Below, piece by piece: positions 53,138-60,979 of a stretch of 64,000 nucleotides of DNA (positions within the stretch are counted from its first letter, which is position 1; each line of letters opens with the position of its first letter). A program made the translations under genes and the position numbers. The notes below the pieces were generated by a model that saw nothing but the letters and a program-made list of their open reading frames with translations, was not told the origin of the DNA and made no database searches. The stretch is from the NCBI RefSeq assembly GCF_000025325.1, contig NC_013743.1, forward strand, positions 2,976,001 to 3,040,000, read 5' to 3'. Source of the DNA: Haloterrigena turkmenica DSM 5511 (GTDB lineage Archaea; Halobacteriota; Halobacteria; Halobacteriales; Natrialbaceae).

Positions 53138-54097
53138 TCATCGATACCCCAGCGCCTCGAGACGCTCGTCGACGGTGTCCTCGTCAACGCTCTCTCGCTC
53201 GACCGGCGGTTCCGGCCGCACCTCCCTGTGATCGTCACCCTCGACGACGAACCAGGGGACTTTGACCAGTTCCTCAGCGTGGACGCCGTACGGATGCCCG
53301 TACTTCCGGCGGCTCGGGATTGGCGACAGCCGCTCCCCAACGAGGTTGCCGTGGTCAGCCGTAATTACCGACTTGCCGTCGAGCGTCTCGAGGAGGTCGG
53401 CGACCTCCTCGAGTACGACGTCGAGATTCTCCAAATACGCCTCCCAGACCGTCTCTAGGTCCACGTCAGTGGTATCATCGCGAAGCTGGTGCCAGATGCC
53501 CGGTTCCGTCTCTACGCCGTGTTGCGGCTCTCCATCGTGGTCCATCGTCCACCCGCCGCCAACCATGTTCCGGCCGAGTTCCCCGATGAACGGCGCGTGT
53601 GGCTGCATGAAGTGGACGATGAGGCGCTTGTCAGGGTAGGTTTCGTGGGCGTCTGCCGCAGCTCGAGCGACGGTTTCCGGGGTCACGGTCTGTAACTCCG
53701 TGTCCCAATCGCCCAGACAGTCTACGACGGCATGGAAAGTGCCTTCATCGAGATCCAGACGCGGAATGTAGGGATTCGCGTTGACGTAGACGGTATCGTG
53801 GAACTCCACGGTGGCGAAATTCCGTTCGAGGAACTCCTCGCTACTGGACCCTAACGAGATCCGCGACTCCAAGCTACCGTCGATATCGATCCGGTCCGCG
53901 AACATATCGTATCGACAGGCGTCCAAAATCAACAGATTGTCCCAGTCTTCGGACATAATGCGAGTTCCTTTTCCGTGTCGGAGCCGAAAAGCGAGGTTAT
54001 TGAGTTCGATAGGAACGTATCGTAACACACTCTTAGAGGTCCGGAGTAGCCCTCCGCTGGCGTAGAGTTCCTTCGCTTTGCGGAGATGGTGACGCAT
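53138..54097 (-). CDS. AlkP-superfamily sulfatase/phosphatase-like enzyme, paralog 2
   Basis: 319 residues. Asp59 in LILDACRYD, candidate nucleophile Ser86 in GSSSEEFLERNF, TADHGNLVGERLSP and KYGHPYG for metal binding, HFMQPHAPFIG. Here the position after TADHG is Asn rather than the Glu seen in the others. It ends ERLEALGYR, the same C-terminal signature as paralog 1 (LEALGY). No membrane segment is obvious; a substrate among glycan or lipid phosphates or sulfates is inferred from the locus. Confidence 0.8.
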   Translation of the reverse strand: MRHHLRKAKELYASGGLLRTSKSVLRYVPIELNNLAFRLRHGKGTRIMSEDWDNLLILDACRYDMFADRIDIDGSLESRISLGSSSEEFLERNFATVEFHDTVYVNANPYIPRLDLDEGTFHAVVDCLGDWDTELQTVTPETVARAAADAHETYPDKRLIVHFMQPHAPFIGELGRNMVGGGWTMDHDGEPQHGVETEPGIWHQLRDDTTDVDLETVWEAYLENLDVVLEEVADLLETLDGKSVITADHGNLVGERLSPIPSRRKYGHPYGVHAEELVKVPWFVVEGDDHREVRPEPPVERESVDEDTVDERLEALGYR

Positions 54098-54158
54098 ACG
54101 ATGTGGAACTTCCCTCCGGGGAAATAACGTTTCGGTTCAGAGAGCGGCCATTAGTTGT

Positions 54159-55166
54159 TCAAACTTTGTAACCCAATGCCTCTAGTTGTTCATCGAGCTC
54201 TTCCCGAGACATCCGTGCATTATTCGGTTCCTCGACTGTCGGTTCGTGGGTTTCGTTGTCTTCCGCGGACGTAATTACCCACGGGACCTTCCGGATCTGA
54301 GGGTGAAGGCTTCCGAGTTTGTGGCCGAGGATTCCGTACTCGCCGAACGCTTCGCCGTGGTCGGAAGAGATTGCCACTCGGTTCGCGTTCAAATTATTCA
54401 GGAGGAGTCCAATGTCATCCAAGACGTATCGAAGATCGCTCATGTACGCCTCCCAAATGCTGTCGAGGTCCCCTGTTTCGTAGTAATAGTTCCACCAGTC
54501 GTACTCGTGATACTCCAAGTCACGATCCTCTTCGAGTGCTTTCGAAAACCAAGGCGTATGCGGTTGGTGATACTGGAGGATAAGACGATCAAAGTCACGT
54601 TCGCGCCCAACCGAGATCGCGCGGTCGGTCACGTATCTCGGTGGCGTGTTTCCTTCCGTATGTCCGAACGGCCCCTCTTCTCCGATGGTTTCGAATTTAA
54701 AAAGATACTCCGCCTTACCGAGTTCGCTTATATCTACGGACGGAAAGAGGCGAAGCGTCTTAAATGGCAACGGTCTATCGCTATCGGTCTCGTGGACCTT
54801 TGTGTCTAACACCTCTTGGATATGGCTCTGAGCCGATAGGAACGCAGTTTCCCGGATTTGATCGAGATGTTGTTCGTCGAACGTACGGGCGAGCCATTCG
54901 GCGGACGCACCCCCTACCGACCAGATACTGTCGACGGTATTGATAAAGTCGTACTCATCTTGGACGATGCGCATAGCGTCCACTCGACACGTATCGAGTA
55001 GGATCAGAACGTCCCACTTACGATCAAATACGTTCGTTCCGATCGTTCGGTGGCCGTTGACGGCGATTGCTGGAACTCTGTATAGATAGTCAAGTAAGAC
55101 CGAATCAACCACTCGAGACGGATTTTTCAGTCCTTTCAGTATATTCTCCTGATTGAGATCCGGCAT
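54159..55166 (-). CDS. AlkP-superfamily sulfatase/phosphatase-like enzyme, paralog 3 (divergent)
   Basis: 335 residues from the ATG at 55166 (MPDLNQENILKGL); the frame opens to 55241. The fold is kept but the motifs vary: ILLDTCRVD (Asp58), candidate Ser88 in GGASAEW, YHQPHTPWFS, and SSDHGEAFGEYGILGHK for the metal site. It ends LEALGYKV. The DNA is AT-richer than the neighbours, with many A/T-ending codons, which suggests a separate origin by transfer. Confidence 0.75.
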   Translation of the reverse strand: MPDLNQENILKGLKNPSRVVDSVLLDYLYRVPAIAVNGHRTIGTNVFDRKWDVLILLDTCRVDAMRIVQDEYDFINTVDSIWSVGGASAEWLARTFDEQHLDQIRETAFLSAQSHIQEVLDTKVHETDSDRPLPFKTLRLFPSVDISELGKAEYLFKFETIGEEGPFGHTEGNTPPRYVTDRAISVGRERDFDRLILQYHQPHTPWFSKALEEDRDLEYHEYDWWNYYYETGDLDSIWEAYMSDLRYVLDDIGLLLNNLNANRVAISSDHGEAFGEYGILGHKLGSLHPQIRKVPWVITSAEDNETHEPTVEEPNNARMSREELDEQLEALGYKV

Positions 55167-55329
55167 AGTGTTTAAGTGTTCGGTTGTGAGTCTCCCCTTC
55201 TCAATCTTAATGCTATCGGTCAGAACGACCCCGGGTATCATCGCAAAAGCATACTGACGTATGTTAGCTTGTCATGTGAATCGCAACTACCAAACTAGAG
55301 TTTAAAGTAGCCGAAATTTGACCCAGTAC

Positions 55330-56265
55330 ATGATGGAACGATACACGCTTGAGAATATCAAAAAAGTGCTTCAGAGACCGGAATACGTCCTCTGGGAACT
55401 CCAACGAATCGCGTTCGATCTGCGCCACAGCGGTGACTCAGTTGACGTGATGGAACAAGACTGGGACAATCTTATTCTCCTTGACGCCTGCCGTTACGAC
55501 CGTTTTGAAGCGCAAAATACGATGTCTGGCGATCTCTCGGCCGTCGTCTCACATGGGGGCCGAAGCTGGGAGTTCATGAAAGGGAACTTCGTTGGCGAGC
55601 AGTACCATGACACCGTCTATGTGACCGCTAATCCCCACACTGAAAAGTTGGCCGACGACGTGTTCCACGCAGTTCATCCCCTCTATATCGATGAATGGAA
55701 CGAAGAGCGCGAAACTGTGCTTCCGGGCGACGTCGTCGACGCGGTACTGGACGCATACGAGCGGTACCCGAACAAACGGATCATCGCGCACTTCATGCAG
55801 CCCCACCGTCCCTATCTTGGTCCGACTGCGGAAACGCTACAGGAGGAGTACAATATCCGCGGGTTCAACCGAAACATCGCCCACATCGGGGCACGGACGG
55901 ACCAACCCTCGTACGCGACGCTCCTCGAGCGGGGCGAAATCCCGATCGACAAGACCCGCCAGGCCTATCGCGAGACGCTCGACATCGTACTTGACCACGT
56001 GACGTCGCTCACCGAGCAACTCACCGGCAAGACCGTCGTTTCGGCAGACCACGGCGAAATGCTCGGTGAGCGACTGACTCCGTTGACAAAGCCCAAGTTC
56101 GGCCATTCATTCAAATACATCCGCAATCGGACGCTGTACGTCGTCCCGTGGCTAGAGTTGGAGGCAGACGCTCGACGCGACATCACGAGCGACGAACCGA
56201 TCGCCTTCGAGCGGGCCGAGTCCGCCACGGTCGAAGAACGTCTTCGGTCGCTGGGATACAAGTGA
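55330..56265 (+). CDS. AlkP-superfamily sulfatase/phosphatase-like enzyme, paralog 4
   Basis: 311 residues from the ATG at 55330 (55333 is equally possible; a TTG at 55318 is less so). Asp52 in LLDACRYD, candidate Ser79 in GGRSWEF, HFMQPHRPYLG, SADHGEMLGERLTP and FGHSFKY. It is closest to paralog 1 in the N-terminal MERYTLENIKK block. It runs divergently from the other three paralogs, with a 163-base gap containing a TTTAAAG sequence near 55301, about 27 bases before a leaderless start. Confidence 0.8.
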   Translation: MMERYTLENIKKVLQRPEYVLWELQRIAFDLRHSGDSVDVMEQDWDNLILLDACRYDRFEAQNTMSGDLSAVVSHGGRSWEFMKGNFVGEQYHDTVYVTANPHTEKLADDVFHAVHPLYIDEWNEERETVLPGDVVDAVLDAYERYPNKRIIAHFMQPHRPYLGPTAETLQEEYNIRGFNRNIAHIGARTDQPSYATLLERGEIPIDKTRQAYRETLDIVLDHVTSLTEQLTGKTVVSADHGEMLGERLTPLTKPKFGHSFKYIRNRTLYVVPWLELEADARRDITSDEPIAFERAESATVEERLRSLGYK

Positions 56266-56596
56266 ACCCGCATCCGAAACTCCCGGACTCCGTGTCATCA
56301 GACGGCTCGATACTATCGCAGCCATGGATGAGGAGTCGCGACCATCCACCCCGATTCGACTGTCGATGCTTGCGAGTGGCCAACAGGGGAGCTGACATCA
56401 CTCCCGCTGGGGACTTCGAACGGGTCATTCGACACTGTCTCCGCTCTGTTCGCCTTCCCGAAGCGTGCGTTCAGGGAGACCCAGGGCATTCGGCGAATGT
56501 CGGGGGGCCAACGATAACCGTTCCGAACGACGCGAGGCGCCTGGCAAGCCATAGAGCGTCAGGTACTTGTAGTACACGCAGCATTATGAGGCAACT
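56266..56596. other. Intergenic region, no confident gene
   Basis: Open frames here are shadows with mixed composition. A GTAC-N5-GTAC inverted repeat at 56563-56575 lies 22 to 34 bases before the FkbM gene start at 56597 and could be a binding site. Some of the region may be decayed coding sequence. Confidence 0.35.
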
Positions 56597-57412
56597 ATGA
56601 CCCTTCTACACCGGGCGTATCGACTGTTCCGCTCGGAGGGCGCTGGAGCGGTCGCGAGCGGGGCCCGAAAGAAGATCCTCGCTCGGTTCGATCCGATCTA
56701 TCAGCGGACAAAGCCCGAGTACAAGCGGTATTCGGTCGGCGACGCGAGTGCCGAGTTCGACATGTCCCGCCGCCGGCTGGGTCGACACGACTTCGCCGAC
56801 GACATCCGCTCCGAACGGTCGCTCATTGAACGCGTCCTCTCGGCCGTTGAGGCGGACGACGTGTTCTACGATGTCGGCGCGAACGTCGGTATCTACTCCT
56901 GTCTGGTCGGAAGCCGGCTAGGATCAGGGCACGTTGTCGCCTTCGAGCCGACGCCGGACGCCTACAACGTCCTCCGCCGGAACGTCGACCGAAACGACGC
57001 GCCGGTCGAGACGTTCAACGTCGCGCTGTCCGACACGAACGGAACGACCCGAATGGCCGTGAACGGACGGACAGGCCACCAGTTCGCCGACGGCCGCGAC
57101 GGGACCCTCGAGATCGAGACGCGACGCGGCGACGACCTCGTCAGCGAACGTGACCTCCGGCCGCCGAATGTCTGCAAGATCGATATCGAAGGGGCGGAGT
57201 ATCTCGCGCTCGAGGGGCTTCGCGAGACACTCAACGATCCGGCCTGTCGTCGCGTCTTCTGTGAGATACACACGGAGAAGATACGGGAGATCGGGGGCAG
57301 TGCCGACGAGGTGGAAACGCTCTTTCGGGAACTGGGCTTCGAACTCAAGTTCCGCGGCGACCGGCGCGCGAACTATTTCATCGAGGCGAGTCGGTCGGCC
57401 GAACACCGATGA
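56597..57412 (+). CDS. FkbM family methyltransferase
   Basis: 271 residues. SAM-binding motif VFYDVGANVGIYSC near residue 95, AFEPTPDAYNVLRRNVD, and CKIDIEGAEYLALEG (D-x-E-G-x-E) are characteristic of FkbM proteins, which often O-methylate a sugar. Within this locus it could methylate a hexose or hexuronic acid of the glycan. The start ATG at 56597 follows the inverted repeat described above. The GT4 gene begins 10 bases downstream, so they form an operon. Confidence 0.88.
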   Translation: MTLLHRAYRLFRSEGAGAVASGARKKILARFDPIYQRTKPEYKRYSVGDASAEFDMSRRRLGRHDFADDIRSERSLIERVLSAVEADDVFYDVGANVGIYSCLVGSRLGSGHVVAFEPTPDAYNVLRRNVDRNDAPVETFNVALSDTNGTTRMAVNGRTGHQFADGRDGTLEIETRRGDDLVSERDLRPPNVCKIDIEGAEYLALEGLRETLNDPACRRVFCEIHTEKIREIGGSADEVETLFRELGFELKFRGDRRANYFIEASRSAEHR

Positions 57413-57422
57413 GAAGAGACGA

Positions 57423-58553
57423 ATGACGCGAATCGCCCTCGTCACCCCACGATACCCGCCGACCCACGCCGGCGGCGGAGAGATCAGCGCTCGGCTGCTC
57501 GCCGAGCAGCTCCACGCTCGAGACGCCGTCGACGAAGTGGTCGTCTACTCGTTCGACGGCGAGTCCACGGAGACGGTCGGGGGGGTTCCGGTCTTCCGGC
57601 TCGCGGACGTTCCGCAGTACCCCTACACCCTGCCGAACGAGATCGCCTACCGGAAGCTCAGGGCGGTCGGGCCAGACCCTGACGTGATCCACGCGTACAA
57701 CATGCACCTCCATCCCGCCGTGGGACGGCTCTCCGCGACGCTCGACGTTCCCGCGGTGGCGACGCTGAACGCGTACCCGCTCGTCGACTGGGCAGAGGTG
57801 AACGTGAGCCCCTCGCTCAAGCGCCGACTGTACGAACGAACACTGCTGCGCCTCGAACGGCCTCGTCTACTGGAGCAGATGGCGAACATCGGCCTATTTC
57901 TGCCGCTTAGCAGCGCTGTCGAGCGGGTCTACCGGAGCCACGGGCTCGAGACTGCCGACTACGAAGTGATCCCAAATATGCTCGATCCGTCCTTCGAGGT
58001 CCCCGCCGATGGGACCGAGGAGACGGATCAGGTGGAGCTGCTGTATGTCGGCTATCTCCGGGACACGAAGGGGGTACGGTATCTCGTCGACGCGATGGAT
58101 CGCCTCCCGGAGCAGATCGAACTGACGGTCGTCGGCGACGGGCCGGAGCGGGACGCGCTGGAAGCCCGCGCCGCGAAAGCTGCCGCATTCGACAGGATCG
58201 AGTTCACCGGCTCGGTCCCCTACGAGGAGGTTACTCGAGCGTACGCGGACGCGGACGTGTTCGTCCACCCCGGCGTCTGGCCGGAGCCGTTCGGTCGGAC
58301 GATTCTCGAGGCGATGCAGGCCGGACTCCCGGTTGTTGCGACGGACATCGGCGGTCCCGCGGAAACCGTCCCCCAGTCGGAACTGCTGGCCGAACCCGGC
58401 GATCCGGCGAGCCTGAGCGAGAGCATCGAATACGCCGTCACGAACCGCGACCGGATCGGCCGTGAGAACCGACAGTTCGTCGAAGAGCAGTATCATCCGG
58501 ATGTTGTCGTTCCGCGGTTTCACGACGTCTACGAGCGCGTCCGCCGGGACTGA
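57423..58553 (+). CDS. GT4-family glycosyltransferase (first)
   Basis: 376 residues from the ATG at 57423. GT-B fold: N-terminal RIALVTPRYPPTHAGGGEIS, central EVIPNMLD, the donor-binding TVVGDGPERDALE, and HPGVWPEPFGRTILEAMQAG with the conserved EPFG...E motif, then GLPVVATDIGGPAETV. It transfers a sugar from a nucleotide donor to the lipid-linked glycan, retaining anomeric configuration. Acceptor and sugar unknown. It overlaps nothing but is packed behind FkbM and 76 bases before the next GT4 gene. Confidence 0.9.
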   Translation: MTRIALVTPRYPPTHAGGGEISARLLAEQLHARDAVDEVVVYSFDGESTETVGGVPVFRLADVPQYPYTLPNEIAYRKLRAVGPDPDVIHAYNMHLHPAVGRLSATLDVPAVATLNAYPLVDWAEVNVSPSLKRRLYERTLLRLERPRLLEQMANIGLFLPLSSAVERVYRSHGLETADYEVIPNMLDPSFEVPADGTEETDQVELLYVGYLRDTKGVRYLVDAMDRLPEQIELTVVGDGPERDALEARAAKAAAFDRIEFTGSVPYEEVTRAYADADVFVHPGVWPEPFGRTILEAMQAGLPVVATDIGGPAETVPQSELLAEPGDPASLSESIEYAVTNRDRIGRENRQFVEEQYHPDVVVPRFHDVYERVRRD

Positions 58554-58629
58554 CGCCGAACGGACGCGCTCTCAGTCACCGACGGGAGACCCGTGAAGGA
58601 TATGGCCGTTGGTCAACGAAACGAACGTA

Positions 58630-59796
58630 ATGACCGATTTCGGAGCGGCCGATCGAGAGCTGGCGGTCGCCCACTGGGGCGAACACGCTAACGGTGGCGG
58701 CGATCGCCTCGCTTGGGAACTCGCACGGGTCTTCGAGGACGCACCGTTCTACGTCGGCTGGCGCGACGAATCCATCGAGCCGGCCGATATCGAGGCCGAA
58801 CAGCTCATCCAAGATCGGCTGCTGAACCGCGCCCTCGAACAGGGTGGACTGGCACGCCAGCTCGCCCATCTCGTGGGGTGGCAGCTCGCGTCGCCGCTGC
58901 GGGAGTACGACATCCTCGTCACGAGCGGGAACGAGCCGCTGTTTTACGTCGCTCCAACCGAGCAGACGTGGGTCGCGTATATTCATCACACGAACCGCAG
59001 ACAATCGGATCAGATCACCGAGATCGAATCTGCACGGTTCCCTCGGCTCCAATTGCTCGTTTACTACGCGATCCGTGTCCTGTTCGATCACAACACTCAT
59101 CGACCCGATCTCTATGTCGTCAACTCCGAACTCGTCAAGCGTCGAGTCGAGCGGTACTGGGGCGTCCCGAGTGAGAAGATCCGCGTTGTGTATCCGCCCG
59201 TCGATACCCACAAATACAATCCGACCGACGAGGAGACGGAAGAGTACTACGTGACCCTATCGCGGCTGGATTGGCACAAAGATATCGACGGGATCGTCAG
59301 AGCATTCAACGAACTTGAGCAGCGACTACTCGTCGCCGGTGACGGGCCCGAGCGCGAGCGCCTCGAACGCATGGCCGGCGACAACGTCGAGTTTCTGGGG
59401 TTCGTCGACGAGGCCGAGAAACAGCGCCTACTATCGGGTGCGAAAGCGTTTGTATTCAACGGCCGTGACGAGGACTTCGGGATTGCTCCAGTCGAAGCGC
59501 TGGCGGCCGGTACGCCACTGCTCGGGGTCAAGGAGGGAATGACACAGTTTCAGGTCGTCGACGGGAAGAACGGCTATCGACACACTCGAACAGGAGAGAC
59601 CGGACCGTCCCTTACCGAGACGATTCGCCGGTTCGAGAAAGAAGGGGTCGATTGGTCTGCGTCGGAGATTGCCACTTTCGCCGACCGCTTCTCCGTAGAT
59701 GCGTTCCATGACAGTATGCGAGACGCAGTCGATACGGCGGTCTCGAACGCTGACATCACCCCCTCCTGGTACGAACAGTACGAATCGGACAACTGA
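58630..59796 (+). CDS. GT4-family glycosyltransferase (second)
   Basis: 388 residues from the ATG at 58630; a TTG at 58609 is less likely. GT-B: VAHWGEHANGGGDRLAWELA, SELVKRRVERYWGVPSEKIR, VVYPPVDTHKYNP, LSRLDWHKDIDGIVRAFNEL, VAGDGPERERLERMAGDNVE, and FNGRDEDFGIAPVEALAAGT (E-D-F-G-I-...E). It is similar to mannosyltransferases of archaeal and bacterial glycans. It would add another sugar to the same glycan as the upstream GT4. Confidence 0.9.
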   Translation: MTDFGAADRELAVAHWGEHANGGGDRLAWELARVFEDAPFYVGWRDESIEPADIEAEQLIQDRLLNRALEQGGLARQLAHLVGWQLASPLREYDILVTSGNEPLFYVAPTEQTWVAYIHHTNRRQSDQITEIESARFPRLQLLVYYAIRVLFDHNTHRPDLYVVNSELVKRRVERYWGVPSEKIRVVYPPVDTHKYNPTDEETEEYYVTLSRLDWHKDIDGIVRAFNELEQRLLVAGDGPERERLERMAGDNVEFLGFVDEAEKQRLLSGAKAFVFNGRDEDFGIAPVEALAAGTPLLGVKEGMTQFQVVDGKNGYRHTRTGETGPSLTETIRRFEKEGVDWSASEIATFADRFSVDAFHDSMRDAVDTAVSNADITPSWYEQYESDN

Positions 59797-59817
59797 GTCG
59801 TTTACAATTCGTAACGG

Positions 59818-60777
59818 TTACGTGCTACTTACGGTGTCGCTCTCAACGGTCAGTTCTGTTCGATCCATTTCGATTAACCCGTACAGGTAACCGAACCCGA
59901 CCGCCGCGGTAAAAATAAAGATCGTCACGAGCTGCTTCGCTTTCGCACTCGAGGGCCGTCGCACGAGATCCGACAGCCGCTCCGGAACGAACTCGAGCAT
60001 GAGATCCCGTAGATACTCGTTTTTATCACCCTTCGCCTCGGGCAGCAGCAGATCCATGATCCGTTTCGAGTATCCCTGCCAGAACGATCGGAATACCAGC
60101 CACTGGAAGTCCCCACGATAGTCGAACAGTTTGTGATGGACCACCGCATCCGTGTTGTAGATCACGCCCCGTCCGTACTTGTTCGCGATTCGAATGCAGA
60201 CGGGCGCCTCGTGGGCCTGGATGTGGCGATCGCCGTGGCGGCCCGTGTTCTCGTCGTAGCCGCCGACGTTCAAGAACACCTCGCGGCGAAACGAGATGTT
60301 CGAGCCGTACGTGTTCCGCAGTTCTTCCATGTGCTCGCCCATGCCGCGCTCGTCACAGCCGACAAGCCAGTAGAACTCCGCCGGGAAGAAGTCGGGTTTC
60401 TCGGTCACCCAATCAGGAGCGACGTGGCCGCCGACGGCGAGGGCGTCGGTCTCCTCGTAGACGCGAGCCAGTTCCGCGACCCAGTCGTCCTCGGCCACGG
60501 CGTCGTCGTCGATGAACGCGACGACGTCGCCGGTGGCGATCTCGGCGCCTCGAGTCCGACTGTGCGAAATTCCCTGATTCTCGTCGTTACAGTGCAAGAC
60601 GACGTCATCGAGGCCCCCGTAATCGTTTTGGACTTGTTCGAAGACCGGTTCGTTCCCGTCGACGAGGATGACAACCTCGAGCGGGTCGTAGGTTTGTGAG
60701 AGGACGCTGTCGACGCACTCGGAGAAGACGTCGTAGCGATCCATCGCGTAGGTACAGATAACGACGGAGACCTTCAT
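59818..60777 (-). CDS. GT2-family glycosyltransferase (AglG/AglI-like)
   Basis: 319 residues from the ATG at 60777. GT-A domain: MKVSVVICTYAMDRYDVFSE, SQTYDPLEVVILVDGNEP, the DxD-like VAFIDDDAVAEDDWVAELA, and RREVFLNVGGYDENTGRHGD. A C-terminal hydrophobic stretch (about 283-300, LVTIFIFTAAVGFGYLYGL) would anchor it to the membrane. The style matches haloarchaeal AglG and AglI (hexuronic acid transferases acting on dolichol phosphate). It is convergent with the second GT4 and divergent from aglB. Confidence 0.87.
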   Translation of the reverse strand: MKVSVVICTYAMDRYDVFSECVDSVLSQTYDPLEVVILVDGNEPVFEQVQNDYGGLDDVVLHCNDENQGISHSRTRGAEIATGDVVAFIDDDAVAEDDWVAELARVYEETDALAVGGHVAPDWVTEKPDFFPAEFYWLVGCDERGMGEHMEELRNTYGSNISFRREVFLNVGGYDENTGRHGDRHIQAHEAPVCIRIANKYGRGVIYNTDAVVHHKLFDYRGDFQWLVFRSFWQGYSKRIMDLLLPEAKGDKNEYLRDLMLEFVPERLSDLVRRPSSAKAKQLVTIFIFTAAVGFGYLYGLIEMDRTELTVESDTVSST

Positions 60778-60947
60778 CGAGACTCGATTGCGATGACCGC
60801 AGAATAAGCTTTTTCCTTCAAACACCTCGAACGGTCGTTCTCGAACGCGAATAGCAATCCGATAGCGATAGTCAACGAGACCGAAAACTGCCGGAGGTGT
60901 GGGTGTTAGGGCTCCCGGATATCAAACGTCGGTCGGTAGATGACAAG

Positions 60948-60955
60948 GCTTATTC
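60948..60955 (+). promoter_or_regulatory. Putative TATA box for aglB
   Basis: GCTTATTC about 29 bases before the ATG at 60980, with a purine-rich GGTGGAACC just before the start. Confidence 0.4.
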
Positions 60956-60979
60956 TCCACTTGTGTCTGGTGGAACCTA

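Noticed and set aside
50862-56265. Calling the four paralogs formylglycine sulfatases
   Set aside because: None shows a C/S-x-P-S-R motif, and no activating enzyme is nearby.
56148-56600. Open frame of 150 codons before the FkbM gene
   Set aside because: It begins inside the preceding AlkP-like gene and has arginine-rich shadow composition; no homology pattern.
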